A stretch of DNA of 64,000 nt, from contig NC_079889.1 of assembly GCF_029227915.1 (NCBI RefSeq), forward strand, positions 9,918,001 through 9,982,000, in the 5' to 3' direction. Positions 24,401 to 39,000 of the stretch are shown piece by piece. The notes below the pieces were generated by a model that worked only from the letters and a program-made list of their open reading frames with translations, was not told the origin of the DNA and made no database searches. The position numbers and the translations under genes were made by a program. Position 1 is the first letter of the stretch. Every line of letters begins with the position of its first letter. Source of the stretch: Hydractinia symbiolongicarpus. Taxonomy: Eukaryota > Cnidaria > Hydrozoa > Anthoathecata > Hydractiniidae.

Positions 24401-26079
24401 AAGCAAGTCGCTCACATAAATTTTGTTTGAATCAAAGTGCTGCTTAATATCTGATTTATCGGAAAATCAATTTGTTTTCTCTTGCATCTTTTGTGAAGTT
24501 TGTTTTTGCATCCTTCTGTCATTTCTACCTAGATTCAGTACGATATAGAAGATGAGAATAAATGGGTGGAGTGTCTCGATAAATATGGAGTTGAACTGCC
24601 CACCGGTTATTATTTCGGTTTGTCCGCCCAAACCGGTGACCTGTCTGGTATGTCTGTGTGGTATTTGTTTCACATGCTTTTTAAAAGAAAATGTACCGTG
24701 TTAAAATGTTTACAAATTTATAACATAGGAAGTATATTTAAAGTAGTTTTTTTAAAAAAAGAAATATTTTTTCCTACCATGTGATTTCGAACGTCGTCGA
24801 GATTTTATCCGTGCATCTGAAAAATGCGTCACGTGTCAAATGAAATTATTTATTTACGACTCCCGATTATACAAAAGGCTAGTTAGTAGCCCGACGGTCG
24901 CCCCTCCTTTACACATCACATTTCGTGTTTTTGCGGACAGACAGAATACGGCTGTCAGTGAAATAGAAAGACATAATACCAGAACGGTGAAAAGTAAATT
25001 AGCGAAATAAAAACGTTTTAAAACTTTTTATTCAGGAAAAATATAGGTCATCTGAACTAGAGTTCTGTTTGCACACCAATATTTGGAAATACTTGTTGAA
25101 TTTATAAAGGATAAAAATATATGCAAAAGCCAATAAACCAATAAAAAATAAGCGAGCAAAAAATAAAAGAAAATATGGTTGGTTGGTTTGTTCAAAATTT
25201 TATTGCCGTTGTAGTGTATTCTTATTTGTATTTTTAGACAACCATGATATAATTTCTATGAAGTTTTACGAATTGGACGCCGAGGAGGAGGGTGGCGATG
25301 GGGAAGATTACTCTAAAATCGTTCCACGAGCACAAGACGCCGAAGGGGAAAGAGGTAATCCGATATTCCGGTCTAGTTCCGATTTTTTATTCCGAGCGCG
25401 CAAGGGTGTGCACACAGCCAAACAAGACTGCAAGAAGGAATAGCTTTACATTTTCTTTATTGTCAACATTTGAATGTAGAATGTCAGGGCGTGTAAAGGC
25501 CCTGACTACCAAAATTATTACCCCCCACCACGCCCTTCTGCTACCTCAGACTTTTGTTTAAATGTGCCGATTAAGCTTCTACATGTTCCGACTTTAGGAT
25601 AGTACGTCTGGAACCTCGATTGTTTTTTTCATAACTTAGGGCTGACTTTCACAAATCTTTATTTCGCATTTCACCGTATTTCTGACTCATTTGCAATTTT
25701 TCTGTAAGTTCAATATAAGATTTATATTTTAGGCGAACAATAGCTTTACGAGGTCACAAATTCGCAATCTTCAATTCTGCAATTTCATTAAAAATGTGCG
25801 CGTTCGCAAAATTTTATGCCGCATTTTCCACGATTCTGCAGGTCGTAGTCGCAAACTTAACTAATTTCACGATCGTTTCTCACGCAAACATGTTCTTTTT
25901 TGAAAGCATTTTGTTTTTCTTTGTTTCTAGAACATACGGAAGATTTACCAACCACCACGCGTAAACAAAGAGCTTTCAATTGGTTTATGGTCATTTTAAT
26001 CATCATTGCTATTGGTGGATTGATAGGCTTCTTTTATTATCAAAAACATCAAAAGGATTCCATGAAGAGGTTCTATTAG
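15467..26079 (+). CDS. LMAN2: VIP36/VIPL-type L-type lectin (LMAN2-like), nine exons, complete
   Basis: Exons: 15467-15626, 20172-20284, 20704-20818, 22286-22368, 23271-23366, 24306-24377, 24533-24647, 25238-25354, 25931-26079. All introns are GT-AG and the phases agree, giving 339 residues. The family binds high-mannose glycans on glycoproteins and cycles between ER, Golgi and cis-compartments. The order is: signal peptide (about 1-26); lectin domain (about 42-265); acidic stalk; one membrane helix (about 306-327); and a cytosolic tail ending KRFY, the VIP36-type trafficking signal. Residues matching the vertebrate Ca2+ and mannose sites are present: D116, D147, N151, H176, D179 and the G248-D249-L250 loop. 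C188 and C227 match the lectin-domain disulfide, and N169 is a sequon. VIP36 and its paralogue VIPL cannot be separated by eye. The start is the first ATG that leads directly into the signal peptide. Confidence 0.95.
15848..16370. mobile_element. 523-bp terminal-inverted-repeat element in lectin intron 1
   Basis: TCAGTCAGGGATAACTGCAA at 15848 is matched, with one mismatch over 25 bases, by the reverse complement ending at 16370. Both ends are flanked by GTGTG (15843-15847 and 16371-16375), which reads as a 5-bp target duplication. There is no transposase frame, so it is a MITE or deletion derivative. A perfect 34-bp palindrome lies inside. The superfamily is not clear. Confidence 0.8.
15986..16019. 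repeat. Perfect 34-bp palindrome
   Basis: Two uninterrupted 17-base arms (CTATAGAACCTCCTTTT and its exact complement) meet without a loop at 16002/16003. It lies inside the TIR element at 15848-16370. Confidence 0.95.
18875..19130. repeat. Imperfect tandem repeat, about 60-bp unit, in lectin intron 1
   Basis: Four or so copies share CATTTCT, GCCGTTCTTTCTT, TTAAACTTTTAAAA and a following ATCTAAAA block, with indels. It is non-coding and intronic, and no spacer pattern of a CRISPR array is present. Confidence 0.65.
21134..21879 (+). mobile_element. TIR element with decayed THAP-domain gene, in lectin intron 3
   Basis: The ends are inverted: TTCCCCGTTCCC at 21134 and GGGAACGGGGAA at 21879. Pairing continues patchily for about 48 bases and includes GCATTNTGGTAGTTG. 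Inside, on the plus strand, frames broken by stops and shifts read like a THAP zinc finger: CCVPLCYNNSKRNPKFF (C-x3-C then Asn and FF), then RVCSD and, in a shifted frame, YFVDGKKTYRNNVPTIVP. THAP DNA-binding domains occur in P-element-type transposases. At 746 bp this would be an internally deleted, non-functional copy. A clean target duplication is not visible. Confidence 0.6.
22005..22120. repeat. Degenerate CGCGAAAATTA-type repeats
   Basis: Short blocks such as TTCGCGAAATTTAATTCTCGCGAAAT and variants recur, partly in inverted orientation, in lectin intron 3. It is probably a fragment of a fold-back element. Confidence 0.45.
24882..24970 (-). mobile_element. Helitron-like element relic, in lectin intron 7
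   Basis: CTAGTTAGTAGCCCG at the left, a pyrimidine-rich CCTCCTTTACAC block and GGACAGACAGAATACGG at the right follow the order seen in the intact copies at 3829-3970 and 57788-57933. The 3' hairpin is destroyed. Confidence 0.5.
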
Positions 26080-29218
<3,139 letters not shown>

Positions 29219-29322
29219 AGGCAACCTCATTCCCAGGGCATCTTGTATCATTCTGACACGCGGATAGCAAATCGCTGTCTCGGTGTCAAAAAATACAAGA
29301 TGCCCTGGGGTCAAGGTTGCAT
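29219..29322. repeat. Fold-back MITE, family P, copy 2
   Basis: GGCAACCTCATTCCCAGGGC at the left pairs with GCCCTGGGGTCAAGGTTGC at the right. The arms continue through CATCTTGTAT/ATACAAGATG and, less exactly, to a loop near 29270. The outer arm is related to that of the palindrome at 3497-3598. Confidence 0.75.
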
Positions 29323-30082
29323 TTTCGGGACTTGACCGAAAGTAATGTGAGACATTTTAGTCCAAAATGACAGAACAGGAACAATCCAAAAAGAAAATAA
29401 CTATTAACGCTATTTGGTCCGGGTTTTTTGATAAATGACCGGGTGAGAGCGCTCCCCACCCCATATCCATAAACTAGGCTTTTCCCAAAATGGAATCAAA
29501 CTTCACTGAGACTGACGACAACACAAACAGAAGCTTCAACTTTCTCCCAAAATGATTGTCTTGGTATTATTGAAGGAGCTACAAAACGATTTAATAAGAT
29601 CGATCCCCGCAATTTCCGAAGAGTGGCGTGTAATAAACACACCAACATGCAAAAAATTATACGCTTTTTTTAACCACATACACGTCTTAACAACCTATTA
29701 TTTTTTTTGATGAATTTGCTACTTTTTTATTTTTATTTTCTGAAAAAGGAAAATTTTCCTTTAGTATTACTTGGGAGGTAAAATAATCTATGATGTTTAA
29801 AATAAATTAAATATCGGTAAAATCAATAAAGTCGAAAACCAACAGCCATCTCATAGCCCCTTTAATCTGCAAATTTTATCTAACTACTAATTTTAGTTAG
29901 ATTTTACAGTAGCAACCACGATTGTGTAATAATCTATACAACAGAATTAGAAACATTTGGACACCTGTCATAGAAGAAAACTACTCATTTTGAGAATCAA
30001 CTAGTAAAGAACACGGAGAAGGACGGAAATTGCTAGCCGTTTGTGATGTGACATGCTATATGGTGATCTATATGACTCACTT
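29323..30082. other. Gap downstream of the large minus-strand gene
   Basis: This stretch is probably the 3' untranslated region and flank of the gene that ends at 30083. No other coding region is visible. Confidence 0.4.
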
Positions 30083-33000
30083 TCAGGAAAAATGTTTACC
30101 AACCTGTGATACAGCAGCCATTTTGTTATTGACTGCGTTGCTTTTACGTGGTATGGAGTGCCGTTTCGCCAGTTTTGTTGACACTTTTTGGAGGGATTCC
30201 ATAAATGTTTTCATGTCGATATTTTTGTTCGCTTTGACGATCTCATTGAAAGTTTTCCTCCACATTTTCAGAAGTTGCTCGTCTTGTTGTCGAAGTTGAC
30301 CATCCACTGTTCGCATCCACTTGGCTGTTCCTATAAATAAAACATTACAACAATATCATCTGAGCCTTGATTTAAGAAAGTTGAAGTTATAAACATGTGT
30401 AAAGTTAACATCCATTTTATTTTTTATGTTCATGCTACCTACCCGTTAGCGTTTGTTGAAAAACATTATTTTACTAGTCGGTCACCCGTAGAAAAATCCA
30501 CAGGTTCACTAGTCTTTTATATATCGTATTTCGTGTTGTTGTAACACGAAATTTTTTTCTCGCGCGCACAAACAGACAAATTACGGGTATTATTAAAGAG
30601 ATTGAGCATAAACACGACACAAGGTATTTCAAAGATAATTTCGTAATACCAAAACAAACTCTATAAATGAGTGGCTATTGCATAAAATCTAGAACACTCA
30701 ATTTGTTTTGCACATCTAAGATTGATTATACATTTTTACGTTTTTAACAAAATATATGAGTTGTGCATAGCTCACTATTAACACGTAATGTTATTTTGAA
30801 ATATGCCTTAAAATGGCCGTACGGTGTTATGCCACCATCTTTGTTTTGTTTTGTACGATAAGGTTTCCTGTTATGTTTTAAATTATAGAAAATGCGTCTG
30901 TCTGTGTTTTAGCAAGATTTAGTTTCTAGGTAGTAATTTCGTAAGTAAGTTTTTCAAAAATTTGCTTCTTTAGGGTCATTTTTGATTGACAATGTAGTAA
31001 GAAATAAACGATCGAGAGGATTCACTCTTATGAGAGTATCTTTAGCGGAGTAAAGATTTCGTTGCCTTTTTAGAGATCTCTCAGTTCAATCAGGAATTTT
31101 CTTTCGATTTTTTTATAATTAATTTTTAATGATAGAGTATTAGTATCTCTTTTAATCAGAAGAATGAAAAACTTTAAGATGACAAATTTGAAAGTTGAAA
31201 TTACTGCTCATAAATTTCCGTCTGTTAACTGTGAATTTATTCTTCTGCAAATTTAAAAATTTGGCTAAAGTAGAATTATGAGTAGATTAATACTGGTTGC
31301 TAGACCGTGCGGAAATATTTTGCAAATTCATTAAGTAGTCATTTGGCAGCCATTTTACAACATCGTCTCCCAGGAATTCTTGCCATTAGACATCGAGGCC
31401 AAGCCGTCAAGTAAGAGATAGCGGTTTTGACATCAAGGAACAAATCCTACATAGAAATTTTAAACGAAATTGCTATGTAGCTACTACGTTTTAAAAAGTA
31501 GTCTTTAACCTTTGGACAAACCTATAGGAAGTCACCTGTCGCACTTTTTTTACCGTGTCAATTTTACACGTTTCCCCCGCCTGTTAAGGTCCAAAGTAAG
31601 GCTGCGTGCAATCATTTTTAACAGACAGACTGACGACTGTTATTAGAGCCAGATTAGTCGCTAGCCGGTAGATAAATTCACGGGCTTGCTTGTCCTTTAT
31701 ATATAGTTATATATGGTATATTGCGTGTTTCCGTAGTACGAGTTTTTCTCACCCATGAACAGTCGGAATACAGGTATACATAAAAAAAGCAAAATATCTA
31801 CCATTTCTCGTCTTGTGCATGAAGAGCATTGCATCATTGATTCGGTCCTCGCTTACATTGCTCTGTCTACCTGTAGGGAATTATAAATCTTGATTACAAA
31901 CTCGTTATTCCTACACACACAGAAGATTCAATAAAATACTTTACCTACTTTTTGTAATAATTCTCTTTATTTTCACATTGTACCTGATGCTACCTTATTC
32001 GCCATTTCCAGTGTGTTAATTTTCGCACATCGAGAAAAATTGTATTTCGCTCAAGTTCAAATCCCCCTCATACAAATTTCAGAAAAAAATAATAAAAATC
32101 AAGTTTTTAGACAAAGTATAAATGTGTTAAAGGCACTCTTTAGTTTTTTTACTGAAATTAAAAAAATTTTTATGCGTAATTTCTGTGCTTATTTTATTAA
32201 CTAACGAATTTTTTGCGCAATTGCTTCGCCCTTAGGGTTTATTGATATTGGGAGAAATATGAAAAGTCCCAATAAGCGTGATAATTGTTATCCTTCAACC
32301 TCAAACTCAAGATCAATGCCGAGATAAAAATAAAACGTCAAAGAAGGTTGTCCGCTAAAAACGCTACATGACACCAGCTCTGGTTTATTTTCCTGAATGG
32401 ACAAAATATAAAATATTACAAAAATAAAAAAAAAGAGTTAGAAAAAGTTAAAAAAAATATTAATTAAGCATTTTGCACACATTAAGTACATCATCAGCTG
32501 TTTATAGACGGGTGATGTACTTAATGTGTGCAAGAAGCTTAACTAATAATTTTATTTTAACTTTTTTTCAACTCGTTTTTTTCTTTTTTTGTCTTAATTA
32601 ATGTACTATGGCCGTTATTTTTAACAAAAATCCTACATTTTTCAAGGAAGCCTCTCTCCACGTTATTAATCCGCTTTACATAACGACTGGCTTCAAGTAA
32701 GTATTTCTCCTTTTCTTCCTTAAATTTGTCAGCAAACAGTCCAACTGTCTCAGCTATCGTCGAGTATACACCCATCACTTTTTTTGATTTGATACAATCG
32801 TCTTCATCTTCGGGATCTTCCAACGAATCAAAATCTATAAAAAAAGTCACGTGCCTTGTAATATAGTATCAAGACTCTAATGGGAATACGCTATCAATTT
32901 GTAAGGGGATTGCAGTTGTTTAGAATCTGACGCAAATGGAGATGAAATGATAGTTGGTTACAGTGATCATGACGGCGATTTAACATCTTTAGTTGGTATA

Positions 33001-36000
33001 GCTGGACTGTAGCAACCTAAGAGGGAGTAGCATATCCCTTTACCCCCATCCAAACCCAAATTCTCTAGATGAACCTAACGAACCTAACTGAAAAGTTAGC
33101 CCCAATCACAGCGCGGCGTCCTATATTGGCAATCAGATCAGAATGTTATATAATTACCTAGAGGAACTGTTTCCTTTAAACTGTGACTGACTTGCGTCTT
33201 ATTCTGCACCCGGATTGAATTTCTGCGCGATGTGAATGGTGAGTCATTTTGTGAAAATGCCCACGGTGATCTCGTGTCAAAAGCATCCATGGTCAAATCG
33301 TCATGGATGAGAACAGGTGGTAGGTCTGTGTACGCCTGACGGCGTATGTACGCCATACTTCTGCTTCGTCTGTCAAATTTATGAATGCTTTCCTATAAAG
33401 CAAACACTGATGTTATAAAAGACCAGCCGTTGACCTGTGGTAAAATCCACAGGGTCCCCCGTCTGTAAATAACACGTTATTTCGTGTGCACATTGCAAGA
33501 CGTGTTTTTTGCAAACAGACAGAATACGGCTGTTAATAAGGAAACAAAGTAACATCGTCCACGATCTCACTCTCTGCACTCTCTCACACGACGTGGTAAT
33601 GAGACGGTATTACGAAACCAACATGCCCTACGTATCATAGGCGCAAAAAAGAGCTGTGAGCAAAGGTTGAGTCGTCTATTAAGGCGAGTGTAAAGGAAAG
33701 TGCGCATGATTTTTATAATCCAAATATCATCTCTAAGTAACATTTTCATAATGTGATATGTAGATATTTTGGAAGCTCTTATTTTTCTCAATTAAGTGAT
33801 ATAATCTTTTGGGAAAAATATTAAGGTCGTTTGAGGTTTAGGTGTATACAAAATTTACCCCAGTCTCTCCTAACTTATGTTTCTCTTACAAAACGGCTGG
33901 ATTTTTTTTCAAAATTTTTTGACTATTCTTCCCAGCTGAGCTGTATCTAAAAAGGGTTTTTACTATTTTGTTCCAAATTTTATAGTTTTCTTACTATTTC
34001 ATATTCTTCCAAATGCTACTTTTTCAACTTGTTTTCTTTCACATAGACGGCTGTAAAAAAATTTAAACACGTTTTTACAAAAAATAAAAAAAACCTTTTT
34101 AGATATATTATTTAGCTTTCAAAACAGCTCTCCTACACAAACGTTATTTAGTTTTGTAAGAGAAAGTTCAGATGTAGATACCATTTTATCAAAAAATAAA
34201 CACTGAGAAAAAGAGTTTTAAAGTTTTGAAGTTTTTCTCACATGCGGCTACTTGCTGAATTGAAATTACACTTGACAGGTTTTCTATTTTTAAAGTGTGA
34301 TATTCTTCTCTTTGGAAAGTGAGAAAAACATTAGCTCTTCAAAATTTTTTTTTGTTTTGAAGGAAATATGCGCACGTGAGCACATATGACACAGAAAAAG
34401 TGTTACAAAGATCATCACAGCGCTATTAGCGAGTAAACATAAACAAACAAAATAAAATTAAATCCAGATGGAATTTGTGGAAAAAAAACTCATAATTAAA
34501 AAGTTTAGTATATTTTGCCCTGATTTCACGGAAAAAAACGAAAAAAAAATCATTTTTTTCCTTTACACTCGCCTTAACTTTGCTTTCTTTCAAATCAAAA
34601 ATCATCAAAAATAAAAATGATTCACACCTTTTTCAAGACTTCTTCATCTTTTTCTTCTTCCTCGTCTTCTTCTTCTACTTCTTGTATTCTTCCTTCTAGC
34701 TCCTTCTCCTTTTCTTCACTTTCTTTAGAATATTCTTTTAAATCTTCTTTCCGTTCCTTTGCTTTTTCAAAATAATCCTTAGCTTTGTCCAGCCTGGTTT
34801 TGATATCCTGTATACCTGGAAACAATTCTTCTGTGATTGCGCTACCAATGTTTTTAACAAAGCTGACATCGAGACACGCATCTGTGTCAAGCACAACATT
34901 TTTCCTTCCTCCCAAAGTTACGTTAACCGAAATTCCAAAACATGCTGATTCAGCTTTTTCCAGCGTCGTGTTAAAGCATATGTGATGAATATCGATGAGA
35001 TTTTCCTTGGTGTATTTTGCGATTGCATACATGGCTTTCTTACCGGCCGCTGCCGCTTTTTCCACTTGGGAGGCTGCTTTTTCAGTTGTGTCAATTAAAA
35101 CTTTTGATCTTTCCACAAAACCTTTTGCAAGTTCTAGGATTTTTTGGATCACCTCAATCGCGCTTATTAAAATCTAAAACGAGAGATGGAAATAACGATT
35201 AAGGTGACCGACTGACCGACCGACCGACCGACCGACCGACCGACCGACCGACCGACCGACCGACCGACCGACCGACCGACCGACCGACCGACCGACCGAC
35301 CGACCGACCGACCGACCGACCGACCGACCGACCGACCGACCGACCGACCGACCGACCGACCGACCGACCGACCGATCTACCAAATAAAAAAAGAAAAAAG
35401 AAGAAGAAGAATATACTTGTATGGTCACTTTCTTCTTCATTGCTTTCCCTTCCAGATAAATTTCATCACCTGCGCATTTAGCAAGACAGACTGGGTCTTC
35501 TACCATTGTCTTGCAGTCATCCCATTCAACACAAGGATAAGTTATTCCAAATTTTGTTCCGCAATCTTCAATAACAGTTGGACCACCCAGGCACACTAAA
35601 AACAAAAAACACGGAGCTTAGTTTATATAATCGAGATTTTCGATATATCAGCGTTATATTCATAATATTGCCTGTGTGCAGTGGCTTAGATAGTGTTATT
35701 AAAGCATTCACTATGCACATTTTTAGCATCGTGGCAACTGTCTTAATTTTAATCTAAAGGAAATCGTAAAAGACATTGTGTGTATTCTTCTTTTTTTCAC
35801 AAAAACTGGTTCCAGTTTTAATAGAGTACACCAGTGAAAATTGCTTTCTTAAATAGACGTGAAAAATTATCAGAAATTAATTCTACTATCATGCTGATAC
35901 CTAAAGCAGAAAAGGATCGATTCACACTTTTATAGTCTCTGGCATAAGTCAACATAGAATTGAATCCACGACCTTCCCAAGGCCACTAGTCGATAAAATT

Positions 36001-39000
36001 ACAAGCTTACCATCATCGCACTTGTCCACACAATCATCATCCAATACGTCTTCAATAACTTCCAATTTATTTGATTTCCTTTGCACTGCAGCTTGTTTCT
36101 CCTCCATAGCTGCAGACCACTTTTCTAGTTTACCATGCGCTGCATCGTACCAAGTATCTAATAAAAAAGAAAACATTATGCCGGAGAACTTGTCAGTAAT
36201 GTGGACACAAAATATATCGGCAAAACTATTAGATCACATGCACAGAATATAGTCTTTATCGACTAATCGACTATCTGAGATGATGATTTAGGTTAACTTT
36301 ATTATTCACCATTGCTAAGGTCTTATACTTGTTTTTATTGCATTAAGAATAGCAGAAGAAAGATGCGACACATAAAATGTCGGTGAAAATGATTGGTCTG
36401 TGTAAGCAAGTTACAAGTAACAGAATCTCCATTACTGGGTAAATCAATTAAAATTTTTGGAAATACAACACGAGATATACTTTAACTAAGACTCTTGAAA
36501 ATCGCGAAAGCCTCGCTCACAAGGGTTTCTTTGGTTGAAGTATTTTGGACAATTTCATAATGTTTTGGTTTATTACACTCGTACCTGCCTTCTCAGCTTC
36601 TTTTGTAGTCTTCGAAATTGCTTCCTCTGTTGATTCTGCAGCATGGGTAACTATATTCTTTGATTTTAACGTGATGTCAGCAATGGTTGTCGAAAGGCAA
36701 GCGCCTACCTGAAATGAATTACGAGGCTTACTATCTTGATGAAAAGAATGGTAATTTCATTATAAATTGGCTATTAGATTTAACATTTGCACCTTTCTTT
36801 TCACATGCTGATGAATTGTCAAAGTGGTAGCGATAGCTACAAGAAGTGTTATCTACCTAACCAATAACTTATTGACTCAATTTGAACCCTTGGTCTCTCA
36901 AAAACTATACTGCAAAACCACCAATTACTCGTAAATTGCTCGTAAATTACTCGTAAATTACTCGTATATTACTCGTAAATTTCTCGTAAATTACACGTAA
37001 ATTACTCGTAAATTACTCGTAAATAATTTAATTCCACAGGACTTACTAAATATAAATCGCACTTGCTATTTTTGGTCAGTAATACATTTTTCCGTATTCT
37101 TTAACCCTATTTTTACCTGTACCTGTGTTTTTAGGGGCGCAGTGAAATTAGATATCTACAAATATTATACAGCACATCTGAAAGAATCATTAAAAGCGAT
37201 TATAGTGGTTGAAATAAATCAGATAGGGCCTAAATAAAACGAATGTTAGATTTAGAAAAATAACAAGAAGTGTTATCTACCTAACCAATAACTTATTGAC
37301 TCAATTTGAACCCTTATGTTAGATTTAGAAAAATAAAACGTATGCTAGGTTTGGAATTAGATGCTTTATGTAATCCAAAGGATTTGAGAGTGCGCTTTGA
37401 AAGCACCGTCCCGGAGCTTTCAACTGAGAACGAACTGGTGAAAGTAAGTTTAACACGAATTGATCTGCTTGATAGACAACATACAGATATTGCAAGACGA
37501 CATAAAAAACATATATTGCGTGATTGGAAACTCACCATGAACTGTGATTCTGATATCTCGCCATTTCCATATGGTGCTGATATGGTAACGTTAGCTTCTA
37601 TTAGGTTGAACAGATTGCCATAGATATAAAGGAATATACCTTTGTTTGATATGTCAATCGATGCTTCAGCTGCGATACTTAGAACTTGAACATAGCCTTG
37701 TATCCTTACCGCTACCTAAGTGAGTAAAATCGTAAATAGGGGAAATTATGAACTTGTTGGTGTTGAAGGAAAAAGTATTTTTTGCGTTTGGAGACTTTAG
37801 TGAATCGATGCTCTGAAAAATCTCGCGACATAAATTTTTGCAAATTTTATTAGAATTCTGCGCTTAAAGTATCCCTGTCTTTTTTATTGTACCAACCAGT
37901 AATATTATCAGTTTTTGATAGCCACAATTTACTAGACATTTTTTTCCCCGTTTTAAGATTAAACAGCCTTTATACCTCTTTCAGAGATACAATGACATAA
38001 AGCTTCGGTCCATTTTCTCCATCTTTTTTAGATCGTTGGAGTTTGATCAATCCTTTTCCAATCTTTATTGGTGACATATCTGCAGCTACTTTTATCTCTC
38101 GTGGAAAATTGACATGAACGTTGCAGCCCAATTCTATTCCAAGAATTTTGACCTTACCACGTAGAAGAAAACCCATCCCGATTTTCTGATTTAAATGTTT
38201 GATTTCTTTTCCTATAAAAAAGAAACAAAACTGTTGTCAAAACTGTTGACTGGTGGCAATAATTAAGAGAAGGCTAAGTAACAAAAGTGACAAAAGGAGT
38301 AGATAACATTTCTATCCGTTTTGGACAATACAGTTAACAGACGATCTGAATCCGCAGAAAGGTACTGGAGCTTACATGGATGCATAGCATCCTAAGACAC
38401 GGCTTCAGATCAAATTCACACGCGCCTAAAGTAATTTTCGCTAGTCCAAAAAAAAAACATCGTCCTTCGATTTTTAAAACATTTTTTAAAGCAAATATAT
38501 GTGTTATCTGTAGAAATAAATAAATGATAGATTCTCGAAAATTGAGTCAGTAAAATATACTTTCGCGAATCTCTCCTTAAATATTTTGCAGGCATGACAT
38601 TTCGCATTTTTAAGTTCATTTAGCGAAATGATTTTACCAGAAAGTTTAACCCTTTAGTACAATATATCTAACAGCCGCATGTTAATCATGTGACTGTCTA
38701 TTTTTGTCGGTACTTATGTCATTATGTTTAGCACTGACCCCAAAATGTTTTATACTTAAATACTAGCCTTTGGTAATCTGAAAGGCTATAATCGGCGGTT
38801 ACATGTCACTATTGAAGTGAATTTTAAGCACTAATCATGCGACAGTATTTGGATATATCTCTGCTAGCTTCGCCTGTCACGCCGATTTCTTGATACCAAG
38901 CTGCTATCATGGTTTACCATTGTTCCGCTTGTCGAAATACAAAGTACATTATTGCAACTGGGTATTTAATTATCAAGTGAGGCGTAAGAGAGTTTATATA

